A DNA stretch of 64,000 nucleotides, taken from assembly GCA_023213395.1 (NCBI GenBank), contig CM041465.1, forward strand, positions 26,915,741 through 26,979,740, in the 5' to 3' direction. Position 1 is the stretch's first letter. Every line of letters starts with the position of its first letter. Shown one piece after another: positions 21,486 through 33,603 of this stretch. This DNA comes from Cycas panzhihuaensis. Lineage: Eukaryota; Cycadophyta. A model generated the notes under the pieces. It saw only the letters and a program-made list of their open reading frames with translations, did not search any database and was not told the origin of the DNA. A program made the position numbers and the translations under genes.

Positions 21486-22706
21486 TTGCGGATTGTCGGC
21501 CTCAGAATTATTGTAGCTCTCTTGATGTTCTACGTTATAATAATTTTCTTGATTATTTTCTGATCCTTGTTCTTCTTCATCAATATTGTCATCTAGCAGT
21601 AGTCAGATTGTATATAACTGGTTCTTTTGACATCGATGCCTAGGTTCCCACTTCTCCTCACATCTGAAGCATAGGTTTTTTCTTCTTAACTCTTCTTGCT
21701 CTATTTTTATTTTTTGAATGATTGGTTTAGTGGGTCGATTTGGAACGACTGATACGTGTCTATGTTGAACACTTGGTAGAAGATCATGTCGACTAGGGAG
21801 AGGAATATAGAGATCTGTGCCAGTTTTGCGTAAGGTATTATGCTTATCTTCATGTATTTTGGCTAACTATATTGCCTTATTAAGGTCCTTTGGTTCTTGA
21901 ATTTTAACGTCAGCTTGGATCTCTGTTATCAGACCATCTATATATAACTGGATAAGTCGATTAGTCAGAATATCTTCTAACACATAGCTTAACCTTGTGA
22001 ATGCTGCACTGTATTCTTCCACAGAACCAGTTTGCTTTAATTTTCGTAACTCACAGTAATAATCGCGATTAGATACGGTTTCAAATCGCTCAATGAATAA
22101 ACACACAAATTCTTTCCAGGTTGGTAGTTGATCTCAAAAAGAGGTTCGTTCGAGAAACTGCCACCATTCGCATGCTATCCCATCCATATATAAGATGGCT
22201 AACGAAACTTGCTCTGCTAACTCAATCTCCATTAAGCGAAAATAGTTTTCCATTTGTTGGATGCATACTCTTGGCTCATGCGATTTTTGTTCCATATTAA
22301 AATGTTGTATAGTTATTTTTTCTAATTTTTTCTTTTTCTGTGTTTGGATATTTTGTAAACAATTGAAATATGCTTGAAAACCCACTATCTTCTGTTCTTC
22401 AGGGGTCAAATTGCGATACTCATTAAGGTATTTTCTGATAGCTTCATTTTCAGTATTAATGGGAGCTATCTGAGGACTAGAATATTTTTTAACAGTCTGA
22501 TTTCTGATATTAGATTGTCGACTCATTGCTTCATCCTCAGAATCAGGAACGATCATATCTTCCTTCCCCTTCGTCGATATGATTATCAATTTATCCAATA
22601 TCTGGTGTAATGTATGATTTAATAGAGCATTTGATGTCTGGACTACTTCGTGGACTGCTTGAGTGATTGGTTCGACGATCTCTTTTTGAACGGTGCTATC
22701 TGCCAT
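21486..22706 (-). pseudogene. Element E gag with zinc knuckle
   Basis: The start codon at 22706 (MADSTVQKEIVEPI) opens 190 codons to a TGA at 22134 that looks like a decayed CGA; the same frame continues. Core motifs are ACEWWQFLERTSF, then LCELRKLKQTGSVEEY-like text and FTRLSYVLEDILTNRLIQLY, the standard retrotransposon gag fold. Near 21640-21680 is CFRCEEKWEPRHRC, a CCHC-like knuckle. An acidic linker leads in frame into protease. Few lesions suggest a fairly recent insertion. Confidence 0.85.
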
Positions 22707-24184
22707 ATCTTCAGTGTTTATTATTTTAACAATCGTATAAATACGATTCCACTGTTTGACGGTCGTGTTTATTTATCCAATGAAAGTAGATAGTGTCGGC
22801 TTTTTCTATTGTCACAACTTGCATGCCTTTATTGATAAATCTCAAGTAATAAGTAAAACTTTGATATCCCAAAATAAACAATATTCTGGTCTTCACTTGA
22901 TACTACTTGAGGTGACTGTACTTGGTTATGCTTATAAATTGGAGGCAAGTTGATCAAGGATCCAAATATCAAGGGATACTTAATAGACTGATTATAGAAT
23001 ATATGATAGTAAGGTGACTTAGATGAAGATGGATTTTGTATTTGTCAGTTGTCACATGTATTACTATATGTTAATGGACATATATATAAAATATATGATA
23101 AAATATTTGTATATAATATGTAAATAATGTATATATATAAATATATATAGTAAATAAATGATATATAAATAAGGAATAGGATAACTAATGAAACTAATTA
23201 TATATTTATATTCAAAAAATATTAAAGATATAATCGAAAAGTATGTAAATACTAAAATAATAAGTATTAAAACAATGTATAAAAAGATACATTAATTGAA
23301 TGATTTAATAGAATATATATTATATATTAAATTATATAAAATTAATAATGGAAGATTAGGGCGATGAAGAGAGTAGAAGATACAATATAACAGAAGGTGA
23401 TCGCAGTGATTATGTCCAATCTACAATGTAACTTGAGTTAGATGCTCTTAATAGTTATACGGCTGGAGTATATACGTTTGAGTTAGATGCTTTTTATATG
23501 CTCTTAACAGTTATACGGCTCGGAAAACGAATTGCGAATGAGTAGCCTTAATAACTAATAACGCAATGCGCCAATAATAGAATTGGCTACGAATTGAATA
23601 TGCCAATAATAGAATTGGCTGCGAAGAGGGCGTACGGACTGCTAACGCAGAAATAGCTAATGCAGAAATTTGATACGGAATAGGCAGGTCGAATGGAAGG
23701 CAGACGCAAGAGGAGACTTTGTATTAATGATGAATGTATTAATACGGTTATAAGAAAGTCAATTAATTCCCAGCGGCTGCGTTAATGTGGCTATATAGAA
23801 TAGCCATGATAGCAGAAAATGGCCGTCACTCGAAGATAACAGTCACGTGGCTGGGTAGAACGTCCTCACGCTAAGGTAGCGTATACCAAATCGAAGAGCG
23901 GTCACGTAATCTCAAGAATCAGCCACTGGAATTATAAACGAAACAAAGGATGAACAGCCATGTGATGACCAAGGACAGATTAGTGTAGGCTAGGGCACAG
24001 AATTTATTGTTGCTAAATGTCTTCCGAGTAGTGCCTATAAGATGTTGTTCAGAAATGATAATATTCACAATGTTGCTTGACTTGCTTTAGATGTCTTGTT
24101 CACCCAGGATGTCACTTAATCAATTATATTCAAGCCAGGATGAATGGTGGGTTATAGAGGGTGATGATCAAGGCCAGAAAAGAT
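22707..24184 (-). other. Element E 5' leader
   Basis: A long untranslated leader between primer-binding site and gag start. 23040-23340 is extremely AT-rich with tata/atat runs. 23430-23640 contains short direct duplications. 23640-24130 is richer in CG dinucleotides than the surroundings. No gene is supported. Confidence 0.6.
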
Positions 24185-24196
24185 GCTCTGATACCA
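24185..24196 (-). other. Primer-binding site of element E
   Basis: On the minus strand it reads TGGTATCAGAGC, complementary to the 3' end of plant initiator tRNA-Met, and directly abuts the 5' LTR. Confidence 0.9.
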
Positions 24197-24445
24197 TTAG
24201 TTACGAACCCAATTCGTAACTTGAAGACAAACTGAATTGAGCAAGAGAGCACACCAGAATGCTGGAGCAATTATAGTCAATTGACCAAATATTGATTGAT
24301 AAGATAAAATGATGATGTCCATATTACAATTTGTGCCCAATTTTATATGCACATTAGGCCCCTTTCATGGAAGGTTGTGCCTGATCAATAGCACCTAATA
24401 TGTAATCAATTAATTAAAGCTTTTTGGTTAAGGAGGTTCATAACA
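24197..24445 (-). repeat. 5' LTR of element E
   Basis: Near-identical to 20589-20844, with a short length difference at the end beside the primer-binding site. On the minus strand it begins TGTTATGAACC. The target duplication TATCA follows at 24446-24450. Confidence 0.92.
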
Positions 24446-24450
24446 TATCA

Positions 24451-26450
24451 CGATGAACAAGGTGGTGTAAGTTAGGCTTACTCATTTAGAAGAAGAATTA
24501 CACTGTGGGGCAAGCTTGGGGTGTTGCACCCAATATTGTAAATCTTCATGAAGGCACTCACCATGGACAGAGCATCATTTCTTCTCAAGAGAGGGTTTTT
24601 TCCTCCTTGCCTGGGAGGTTTAGGTGTTTTTTCCTTTAGGTAGCATGGCTTGAGAGGCCTAATAGATGGGCCTACATGAATCTGAAGATGGTTAAGAAGG
24701 TTAAAGCTTTAGCTCCTTCATCGTGCATTCAAATGAATGTATGGCTGAAGTTAGAGGATCCAAGGTCCTATCTATTATGTGGGTAGAGGGCCTTAGTGCC
24801 ATTGTGGTCTAAGGTCATACAGCAGAAGGGCTACCTCCTTCCACTACAAGGATCTAAGAGGTTTTTTGAGACCTGGTTGGATCTCAATAGCCTTTAATAC
24901 CAAGCATTTGGCTATGGTAGAATTGCATGTTGTTGCCCTTATTTTGAGGACCTAGACATGGACTTTAAGACAGAGGGCATTCACAAAAGTATACCTCTTT
25001 AATTCCTTGGGCAATGTGGCCTTTGTGGAATGGAGGAGGTCGTGAAAATGCCTAACAAAGTCACAACTCATTTCATCATGACCTTATTTGAGGGAGAGCA
25101 AGGCTTTAATCCTGCTCTCAAAGGGGTGAACTATGTCAAAATAGTTGACAAACTTATCTATAAGTTATTGAAAAGAGTGAATCAAATAGGCGAGGGGACA
25201 GTAGAACCATTTAAGGGTGTCTTCAAGTAAGGATTAAGGAAATAGCTTCATTAATATGTGATCATAAGCCCAATAGTCAATGCATGCCATGGAGAAACTC
25301 TTAACATGCTTGATTAGGTCTTGGGAGGAAGTGTTGTCAAATTTGGGTACTTTAGGAGGATGAGGAGGTAAGTTAGTCCTTAAAGCCTCCAACAATAGGG
25401 GCATTAACCTATAATCAATAAAGGGTCAAATCCTTGGTTGAGCCAATGAGTAAATTAAGGGTAAGGAAATGGGTTGGTATGCATGCCCTAACCCATAATG
25501 GGAATGGTGGGCACACAAGGAGAATGAATTCCCACTTACTTGGTGAGATGGGACCATACCCATGTACTAGGAAGAAGGATGGGAGGAAGGTAGGTGAGAA
25601 GGTCTCACCCCACCTTAGGAACATGCCCCTACATGGGTTGCATATGAGAGTAATAAGAATGTGGGGCTATGGGCCCCTTAGGTGTAGGAACTATGTACAG
25701 CGTAGTACATGAGGATGACGGTATGAAAAATGGGATGAGGTTTTGTCCAAATAGGCTACCCATAGGAGGTGCGACCCTATAAGGATGGAGCAGATCCACC
25801 CTGTAAGTTGAGAGAGGATTTTCTCCTACCTACCTCCAAGGTTAGGATGTATACCACAGAGCTATATAGAGGGAAGAATCCTTGGGTTGCAAATGGGGAT
25901 ATGTAGGAGTGGGTCTCACATGATTCGAAGGATGGGAGTGAAGAGGCATTCTAGGTCGAACAAAAGGGGTATGAACCATAGTAGGTTGTGTCACAATCAC
26001 CTAAATAGAAATAAGCATGCTCATCTTAATTTGGGATATGAACATGCCTTGGGATGCATTTCATGCATGAGAGATGTACAAAACCAATAGGATGGTAGGA
26101 GTGAGCCCTACCACAAATGTAGGAAAAGGATGGGATGAAATGGGAGGTGTGGATCTAGGCATAGATGGAGTGATGCCACAAAGGAGATCTCCTAACCACT
26201 TAAGGTGTGGTTGGGTGGTCATGGCTTTGAATCATTATTGTACTGCTTCGACCACATCTGTAGGAGGGGTTCCTACTTGCTCGTATGAGGTGGAAGGTTC
26301 CTTGTATGAGGTAAGGCCCATGGGATGATCTTCATAGGAGCTCTCACCAGGGTGAAATCCTTCCATAGAGGAAGATTGACCTATGTCATGCATAGGGAAA
26401 GGGTAGAATTCTGGGTGTGTGTGGGCACCTAGGTAGAAGATGGAATCCTC
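24451..26450 (-). pseudogene. Gyp-2 gag (right of insertion E)
   Basis: Homologous to Gyp-1 7170-9061. The core around 24880-25290 matches the WAYDHILMKLF and gag-core region, and the Pro/Gly-rich N-terminus matches up to about 26400. It is interrupted by many stops, so only short frames remain. Plus-strand frames here (e.g. 25434-25712) are shadows. Confidence 0.65.
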
Positions 26451-28782
26451 ACCCTCTGGGGTAGGATCTCAAAGAGGATCACAGGTTTGGATTTAGGACT
26501 AAAAAACGTAGGTATGGTATATCCACTTCGAAGGATATCCCTCCATCGTCGACTCAGAGTTGGATGAGGGGATAGGGGAGTAAGGGGGTTCTTCTGAGAG
26601 AGGAGGGAGACCATATAAGTTATGAGAGAAACATTGCATCCACGTCTCACCCAAGAGTCATGAAAGAAGAGATATAGATAAGTAAGAATGGAGACATTAA
26701 GAGTACCCAATGAATTAAGAGGATGAAAAGAAATAAAGATGAAGCGAATGCTAGGAAACTAATAGAGTTTCTTGGTATTCGTTACTAGAGAGTCCTTAAT
26801 ATAGTCACCAGTGGAAGTACGCCTTCGAGGATGGCTAAGGTATATGTGCTCTTTGCTAGCTACAGATGCTAACAAATGCGAAGGAAGAGAAATGGGGAGA
26901 ATGGCAAAGCTATCCTCAAAGAGCGTCCACACGTCAAGATGCAAGTTTGAGGACCTATAACTATGCATTGACCTCCCTTTCCTTTTTGGGTAGCCCTCTT
27001 GATTTGGGATGGGGAGATGGAGGCATCCCCAAGATGCCAAGTAGCCCAAACAAGAGTAATGAAACGAAATGAGATTGATTCCTTACGAAAGCAGGTAGAA
27101 GAAGGAAAATGGATTGATGGGGATGTTGTAAAAGAGAGGTGTTTGGAAAGGGAGGAGTTCTCAGATGTGAGACCATGATGAACTAAGAAAGGTTACAAGC
27201 ACTCAGTTATACCTAAATAGAAGGTAACTTTCTAGTGTCTAAGAAGTTGAGAAAGACTCAAGGTTGCTTATTAGCTTTATTTTCACTTATTTGTTGATCT
27301 ATTCATTTATTGACAAGGGGTAGTATGTGTAGGAGGTAGGAGGATTAACTACTTATAGTTTGTTGTAAGCAAGGGTCTGAAGTAGTTCATTTGATATCTA
27401 AAGGATTACCTTTAGGGGGCTAGGGTTTGGATGTCAAGTTTAAAGAGATGAGAGAATGTTGCAACTGCTTAATTACAACTAGGTTTTGAGCTTCCCCTTG
27501 GGTTGTAAGGAGAAGGGAAATAGTTGGTAGTTGTTTGTTTGTTTGTTGTAATATGGATTTGCTTTGGAATAACAATTGTTGTAATGTTTATGAAACAAAG
27601 AAGAGATTGCAACAAAGTATATTAATTGCTCTCCCTCACTCTCATTTCCTTTTCTCTCCAAGGGATCGTTTTAAAGGAGTAAAGAAGAAGGGATAGAATA
27701 TGATGTCTACCTATTTGTAAATAGCTTCTCTTTTTTACAATGCAATAAATGAGGCGATATGTAATAATATTTCCTACTTGTGCAAGAAATAAGTCAAAGT
27801 GTCCTTTTTATCATTTCCTATATGCGACATGTAAGGTTAAGGGAAAGGGAAAATACGCAAGTTTTCCCTTTCAAATATGAGAGGAAGAGAAGAATGATTT
27901 CTCTATGTTATGTTTTTCTTCTACGTATGGTGCATAAGCAAGCAAGAAACGAAATGAAATTCTTTCTCTTTGATAAGTTTTTCTTTTGGGGTAAGGGAGG
28001 TAAAAGGGAGAAGAGAAAAAGGGTTGAGCAGAATGCACCCAAATCCATAATGGTTGATGAAGTAGCACAACTCTTCTTTACGCATCCTCCTTGACAAAAA
28101 CTCCATCGATACCACGAATGTAATTGATGAACCTTGAGTGGGGCCTCCTTACCTTCCCCAAGTTCAAGTAAACGAAATTGAAAAGGCAAGAGAGTAACAA
28201 AAAGGAAATTGTAACTCAAACCCAAAAACTAGAACCAATGTTACCTTTAATGAGATTTCACTTTATTTACAAATGGATTCACCTCCACTTATATTACAAT
28301 ATGTATTCATATATACATGCCAATCTACTAATGAATTACAGCTAAAATATTTGTTTTAGTTATGCAATGATAAAACAAGGTTATAGACAACATTTTGCAA
28401 CATATAACATGCAACATACGAGAGAAGCAAAAGGTAAGAAGGAGTGGGGATGTTACCTCAAAATGGAAAGCTTTACCTCAAACTTGGTTTCCCTCAGATG
28501 GACAAATGGAACCTCATTATCAGGTGATAGTTTCTCAGGGGAAAAAGTCTTGGGGTAGGGTGATGGATCACCAAATGAAAAATCTCAAGTTTCACATCCA
28601 AGTGGTCCACTAGTTGAGGTATAGAAAGGTGGGATGATTACTAGTGTTGAGAAGGGGATTACCCTAGTAGAAGGGGCTTTTGAGTTGGATCTCAAGCCCA
28701 AATCTCTTTCTATGATCTCCTCTAACTCTTCTTCTCACCAAAAACTAATGGCTTGGAGGATGAAACTTAAGGTGTTATGGTA
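26451..28782 (-). repeat. Gyp-2 5' leader / LTR part, left of Cop-1 insertion
   Basis: Non-coding. It aligns with about 9062-11000 of Gyp-1. It is broken at 28783-28787 by Cop-1 copy 2 and resumes at 36368. Short frames on both strands show no recognised domain. Confidence 0.55.
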
Positions 28783-28787
28783 CTTAG

Positions 28788-29086
28788 TGAAAAGGGTTAA
28801 TGTCACAAGGTCATTACATTAGTTGATTATTTCTAAAAATGGTCTTAAGTGAACTTTAAATTAGATCACTTAAGTGAAATGTACTTTTTATGTACATTAT
28901 GTGTAATTTTATTTCACCTAACTCTAATGCTCCCTCTCTTAATATAAAATTAAAAGCTTAATGGAGGAGGCTCATTCTTACCTCCCCATTTTATGAGAGC
29001 TACTTTCTTTCTCTCAAGTCTCTCTTACTCCCATGTTTTCCTTTGTGTTTAGTGCATAGAGATGAAGGATAGATCCACTCTTTTCA
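28788..29086 (+). repeat. 5' LTR of Cop-1 copy 2
   Basis: It begins TGAAAAGGGTTAATG and ends CACTCTTTTCA, and aligns fully with 36065-36362 and 1524-1821. A TATA-like tract (cttaatataaaatt) at about 28940-28955 is the likely promoter. Confidence 0.96.
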
Positions 29087-29088
29087 TG

Positions 29089-29100
29089 TGGTATCAGAGC
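29089..29100 (+). other. Primer-binding site of Cop-1 copy 2
   Basis: TGGTATCAGAGC, two bases after the 5' LTR, complementary to the initiator tRNA-Met 3' end. Confidence 0.93.
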
Positions 29101-31116
29101 TTGATTCCATCATATTCCTCACTTACACTTGCAATGGAGCCATCACTTCCTTCTCCCCCATAATCCATGTGGTGAAGGAGATTGTGAAAGTGGATTTAGA
29201 AATATTTTCAAGTTATTATGATAGCATATTTTGTATTGTTTACTTTCCCTTTCTCTATTGCAAGTTTGGAAGCACAATACAAGGAGTTGTAAGGCCCAAG
29301 GATTCCAAACCTTTGGTGGCCATTCATACTATCTCATTCTTTTTTTTCTTTCCCCTCTTTTTGTCCATTTAATAAGGGGAAATGTTGACAAAATTTTTCT
29401 AGCATTTAGAAGAATGATTATAAAGGGAGGTTTTACCCTTTTCTTTAAAGAATTTCAAGCCATTTAAAATATCCATTATTGTATGCTCTCACCTTGCCCA
29501 TATTGGGATTCTGGTGATCAAAAAATGATGAAAATTTCATATGGTATCATGTGTTAATGAAATATTAGCAAGTTGAAATTTTTATAGAAATATAATTTGC
29601 TTAATGAATTTACAGGTTTACAAAATCTTCTATAGAGCTCCAACTAACATGATTCTAGTTCTTAAAGATGAGACTCTGAGTCTACTTTCAAGCACAAAAA
29701 TTGACACCTAATTTTGATGTTGTATGAGGAAGTTATTATTGTTTTAATGAACAACAGTTATTTTTAGTAAGAATTCTAAAAAAATATAATCTTCTAAATT
29801 TACGGGACTGCCAAAAACTTTTCAGAACTCATTTGGACCTGATTCCACTTCCTCAAGATGAAGCTCTAAGTCCAGTTTGTAGCACAAAAATTGGCACTCC
29901 ATTTCGACATCGTGGGAGAAAGTTATTGTTGATTTAGTGAAGAATACTTTCTTTTGTATAAACAAAAAAAAAAAAAGTGAAGAAAATTTCTTCCTTCTTT
30001 TTATAAGGCTTAAAAGCCCATTGTAAAAGTGAGAAAAAAAAACACCTAGATCAGAGAAATATTTGGTGTCCTTACTCACTTATTAACATTGCATTTCATC
30101 ACTCTAAAATCACTCAAACTAAGCCCTCTAAAGACACTTCAAGCAAGCACTCCAAGCAAGCATTCTATTTTCAGTTAAATGTACATTTGATGCAATTCGA
30201 TAATCTTTTCACTCTTCCTAAAAGGAACACATCACGTACATTATTTTATGCTATCTTATACCTATTCACATACTCACCAAGGTTGAGATATCTTGGTTAG
30301 CAGAATGTCATGCCATAAAGGAGGTGTGGGTTTCAAGTTGGGACTAGACTAAACCAGAATATTGGTGAGGTTTGGTTAGCCATATCATTGTACCTCAATT
30401 AGGGATCATCCTGATAACCAACTGGAAAAACTGAAACTTTAATACAAGATTAAGATATACCCAATCCAATATCTGTCATAGTCATGGGTATGCACATACC
30501 ACTCTTTAGAGGAGGTATATATCTTCTCATTGGTGAATTGGGTGAGGATTAGGAGTACGTGGGCTCCGTTGTGACTTGGATTTTATCACCAAGCACAATT
30601 ACGAGTATCACAGGTGAAGGCCAAATTAATTCTACTAGAAGCCTAGGCATGCCTTTAACAACCTCAACTACATGTTGGACACAAGTTAGAGGTTATTGGG
30701 TTGATTATGCATCCTACATTTGAGTTTCAAGTTATGTAAACCTAATGATGTCAGCTTCTACATTGGCCTACAATCTTGTATATCGATCACTTATTTATAA
30801 AAAGTGATCCATAGTGTAATCACAATCATAGTGCTTCTCATATTCCTGCTGTGTCAGGTTAATATTTTCCACAAGTGTTAGTGGCTAATTTTCATCATAG
30901 TGCTTCTCATATTCCTGCTGCATTAGGTTAATATTTGTCACAAGTATTGGTAACTTTTCTCTAAGTTGCTCCCTTCATCTTTAAGCAACCATTCTTACTT
31001 CTTCTTCCTTCTTCTATACTACTTCATTACATTTCTCATTTATAAATAGTGATTGGTCATTTATTACCATCACTTTTATAATCCCTTGTTCATTTCTTCT
31101 CTTCTCAAAAGAGACC
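29101..31116 (+). other. Cop-1 copy 2 leader
   Basis: About 2 kb without a supported ORF. Blocks at 30340-30700 match, in reverse complement, the leader of element D (41590-41930). A 69-bp tandem duplication lies at about 30825-30962. Confidence 0.65.
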
Positions 31117-32140
31117 ATGTCTTCACAGTTTAAGAAAAATATGAACTACATTCTAAAAGGGAAAGAAGATTAGGATATGTGGTTCATTAGTGTCAGAAAT
31201 GCTGCAAAGTATGAAGGTCTTTGGAGAGATCACTTATAACCTACACCATTTATTGTAGCTACTTCTGGAGGAGGTGCTCCAACTACTCCCACTGAAGCTA
31301 TAGTTAAAGCCAATGGGAACTTGATGATGATAAAATCTGTGCAGGGATACTACTTGTCACTGATTATTCCCTACATAATCTCATTGATGAAGCTATACAT
31401 GATACAGGATGGAAAGTTCTTAAGAAGAACTTTGACACTAAATCATACTTAGAATTTGTTCACTTAGTGATGAAGATGAACAAATTGAAAATGTAGAAAG
31501 GACACATAAGTGAGATAATCAATCTCCTCTATCCAATCAAGCAAGCCATTGATAAAGATTTTAAACTCAATATATTACATAGGCTTTCTTGATTCAGTCA
31601 TGTCTCCATACCCCAGATTATAAAAATCTATTGGGAATTCATCAATCTAGTGGCACTTTGAAGACCCTAAACATTGAGGGTCTTGTTAATAAGTTCATTG
31701 AATTTGATAAGACTTTTAATACCAACTTTGCCACTATATTAAATCTAGTTGATGTTGCTTTTGAAGTGGAAGAAGATCTTTGTTATACCAAAAATCAAGG
31801 TCAATACTCTCGTAGAGGTGGTAATTCCCATGGAATAGGAAGAGGTAGATAATAAGGACAACGTCCTCTTGGTCAATAGGCTCCTCAACTCCAACAAAAT
31901 CAGTCTCAAGGCCAAGGCCAAAATACTCAACCTAGACCTAGATCTAGTAATCATAGACAATCTAACCAGCCCAATACTTCTTATGGGACTAGAAATCAAA
32001 CAAGTGTATACCAAAGGTATAATAGAAAAGGATATTATGCTAAAAAATGTAGAACTACCACCAATAAACTACCAAGTTATCAATAGTGCCATGGTGCACA
32101 TAATGTTGATAATACTTCTTTTGAAGATGCTTTTGGTGGA
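31117..32140 (+). pseudogene. Cop-1 copy 2 gag
   Basis: The start at 31117 reads MSSQFKKNMNYILKGKED and is shared with element D (MPSRFKQNVNCILKGKEN). Several stops follow (for example TAG after KGKED). Then comes an open piece at 31589-31852 with KNLLGIHQSSGTLKTLNIEG. A decayed knuckle YNRKGYYAKKC appears near 32010-32045, where CxxCgxxGHxxxxC would be expected and two Cys are lost. Not functional. Confidence 0.78.
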
Positions 32141-32728
32141 ATGCAATTTACTCATGCACACCTTCAAAGAATTGGGACCACTTCATCAAATGTTGTTGAT
32201 AGATCCACTAAGTATATTGAGGCTTATTGTGGCTATGCTTATTCACTTTTTCCTTCACCACTTGGAGTTGCAAATAGTGCCACCTCAAATACTTCATCGT
32301 GGATCATGGATACTAGAGCAACACAACACATGACTTGTCATCGTCAGTTCTTTCAGGATTTTGACTCTGAAGTTCGTGGTGTTGTATACACTATTGACAA
32401 ATCATCTCATCTAGTTGAAGGACTTGGAACTATTTGCCTAAAACTCCTAGGCCTTCCAGATTTTACACTTGTTGATGTTTTATATATTCCTACTGTGAAA
32501 CAGAATCTACTCTCCCTATCCACCCTTATCTCTCATGGATTTAATCTTAGTGCAACTGCAAACAATCAAACTCTCTATGTCATTCACCCTCCTTCAAATG
32601 CTATGATTATGACTAGAATTCTTAATGGCAAACTTATTCACCTAACTGGCTCACCATCCTCTGAAGCCAACTATGTTGATAATGACTCTACTTTTACCAC
32701 AACCCTAACTCCTCAAAAGTTATCCTAA
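32141..32728 (+). pseudogene. Cop-1 copy 2 protease region
   Basis: A 195-codon open frame. SSWIMDTRATQHMTCHRQFF is the copia protease site with D-T-G-A changed to D-T-R-A, so it should be inactive. LVDVLYIPTVKQNLLSLSTL, the conserved downstream block, is intact. Confidence 0.85.
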
Positions 32729-33603
32729 GTAACCCTATGGCATGCTCATATAGGCCATATCAAAATTGATCATGTAAGACAACTACAAGCCACTCTTCCT
32801 GGTTTACCTAGGCTCTCCTCTAAGCCTTTTAAATGCGAAGTATGTATTATTGCCAAATCTCAAAGACAACCCTTTCCTCGTAGTTAGTGGAAATGTAACC
32901 AACCTTTGAAACTTGTACACTCAGATATATGTAGTTCTATACCCATCCCTTCCCTTAAATAGAAGTGGTACTATATTACTTTTATTGATGATTTTACCAA
33001 GAAAGTATGGGTTGCTTTTCTTGTAAAGAAAGATGAAGTTTTTTTTATGTTTCAAGCTTTTAAGGCCCGCATCAAAAATGAATCTAGATTCAAGATCAAA
33101 ATACTCAAGACTAACAATAGTGGCGAGTACACATCCAATGAGTTTGAATCGTACCTACCTCAACATGGAATCAAATATCATACCATTGTTGCAAGTACAC
33201 CCCAACAAAATAGAGTTGCTAAGTGCATAAACAAGACCATCATGAACATGGTCTGTGTTATGCTGGTATATAAGAATATCCATATCTATCTTTAGGCTGA
33301 GGCTATCTGGACTACTATGTATTGCATCAACAATGTTAGTCCCACTAAGCTCGACCCCTCTCCACATGAAATGTGGTATGGACAAACCCCCTTTATTTCC
33401 CACTTTAGAATTTTTGGCTCCACTTATTATGTTCATATTCTGGAGGAATATAGAAATAAGCTCCAAGATAGAGCCATCAAAGGCATCTTTGTTAGATACC
33501 CTATGGACAAAAAGGGATACAAGGTTTTCATACCTTCACAGCGTAAAATCATCATCACTAGAAATGTTATCTTTGTGGAGACTAAAGATCAATTACTCAG
33601 ATA
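32729..33603 (+). pseudogene. Cop-1 copy 2 GAG-pre-integrase and integrase
   Basis: The zinc-binding part reads LWHAHIGHIKIDHVRQLQ then KPFKCEVCIIAKSQ (about 32738-32870), the HHCC arrangement. The core has LVHSDICSSIP (first Asp), then KTNNSGEYTS where D-N would be expected (Asp to Asn), then PQQNRVAKCINKT where the usual Glu is Lys. IFGSTYYVHILEEYRNKL and GYKVF follow. At least three stops. Catalytically dead. Confidence 0.85.

Larger units (their letters stand above)
20589..24445 (-). mobile_element. Element E: gag-protease-only Ty3/gypsy LTR retrotransposon
   Basis: A 3.86-kb element on the minus strand, flanked by the 5-bp duplication TATCA (20584-20588 and 24446-24450) and bounded by ~250-bp LTRs. 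Minus-strand order is 5' LTR, primer-binding site, long AT-rich leader, gag, retropepsin, purine tract, 3' LTR. There is no RT, RNase H or integrase sequence, and the space between protease and 3' LTR is too short for them. This matches the TR-GAG type of non-autonomous element, which must borrow enzymes from a partner. It is inserted in the gag region of Gyp-2. Confidence 0.9.

Noticed and set aside
22374-22610. 78-codon plus-strand frame in element E
   Set aside because: Antisense shadow of the well-supported gag frame.
24185-24196. Possible tRNA gene at the gctctgatacca sites
   Set aside because: Only the 12-base primer-binding complement is present, with no tRNA body. The same applies at 29089, 42841 and 46390.
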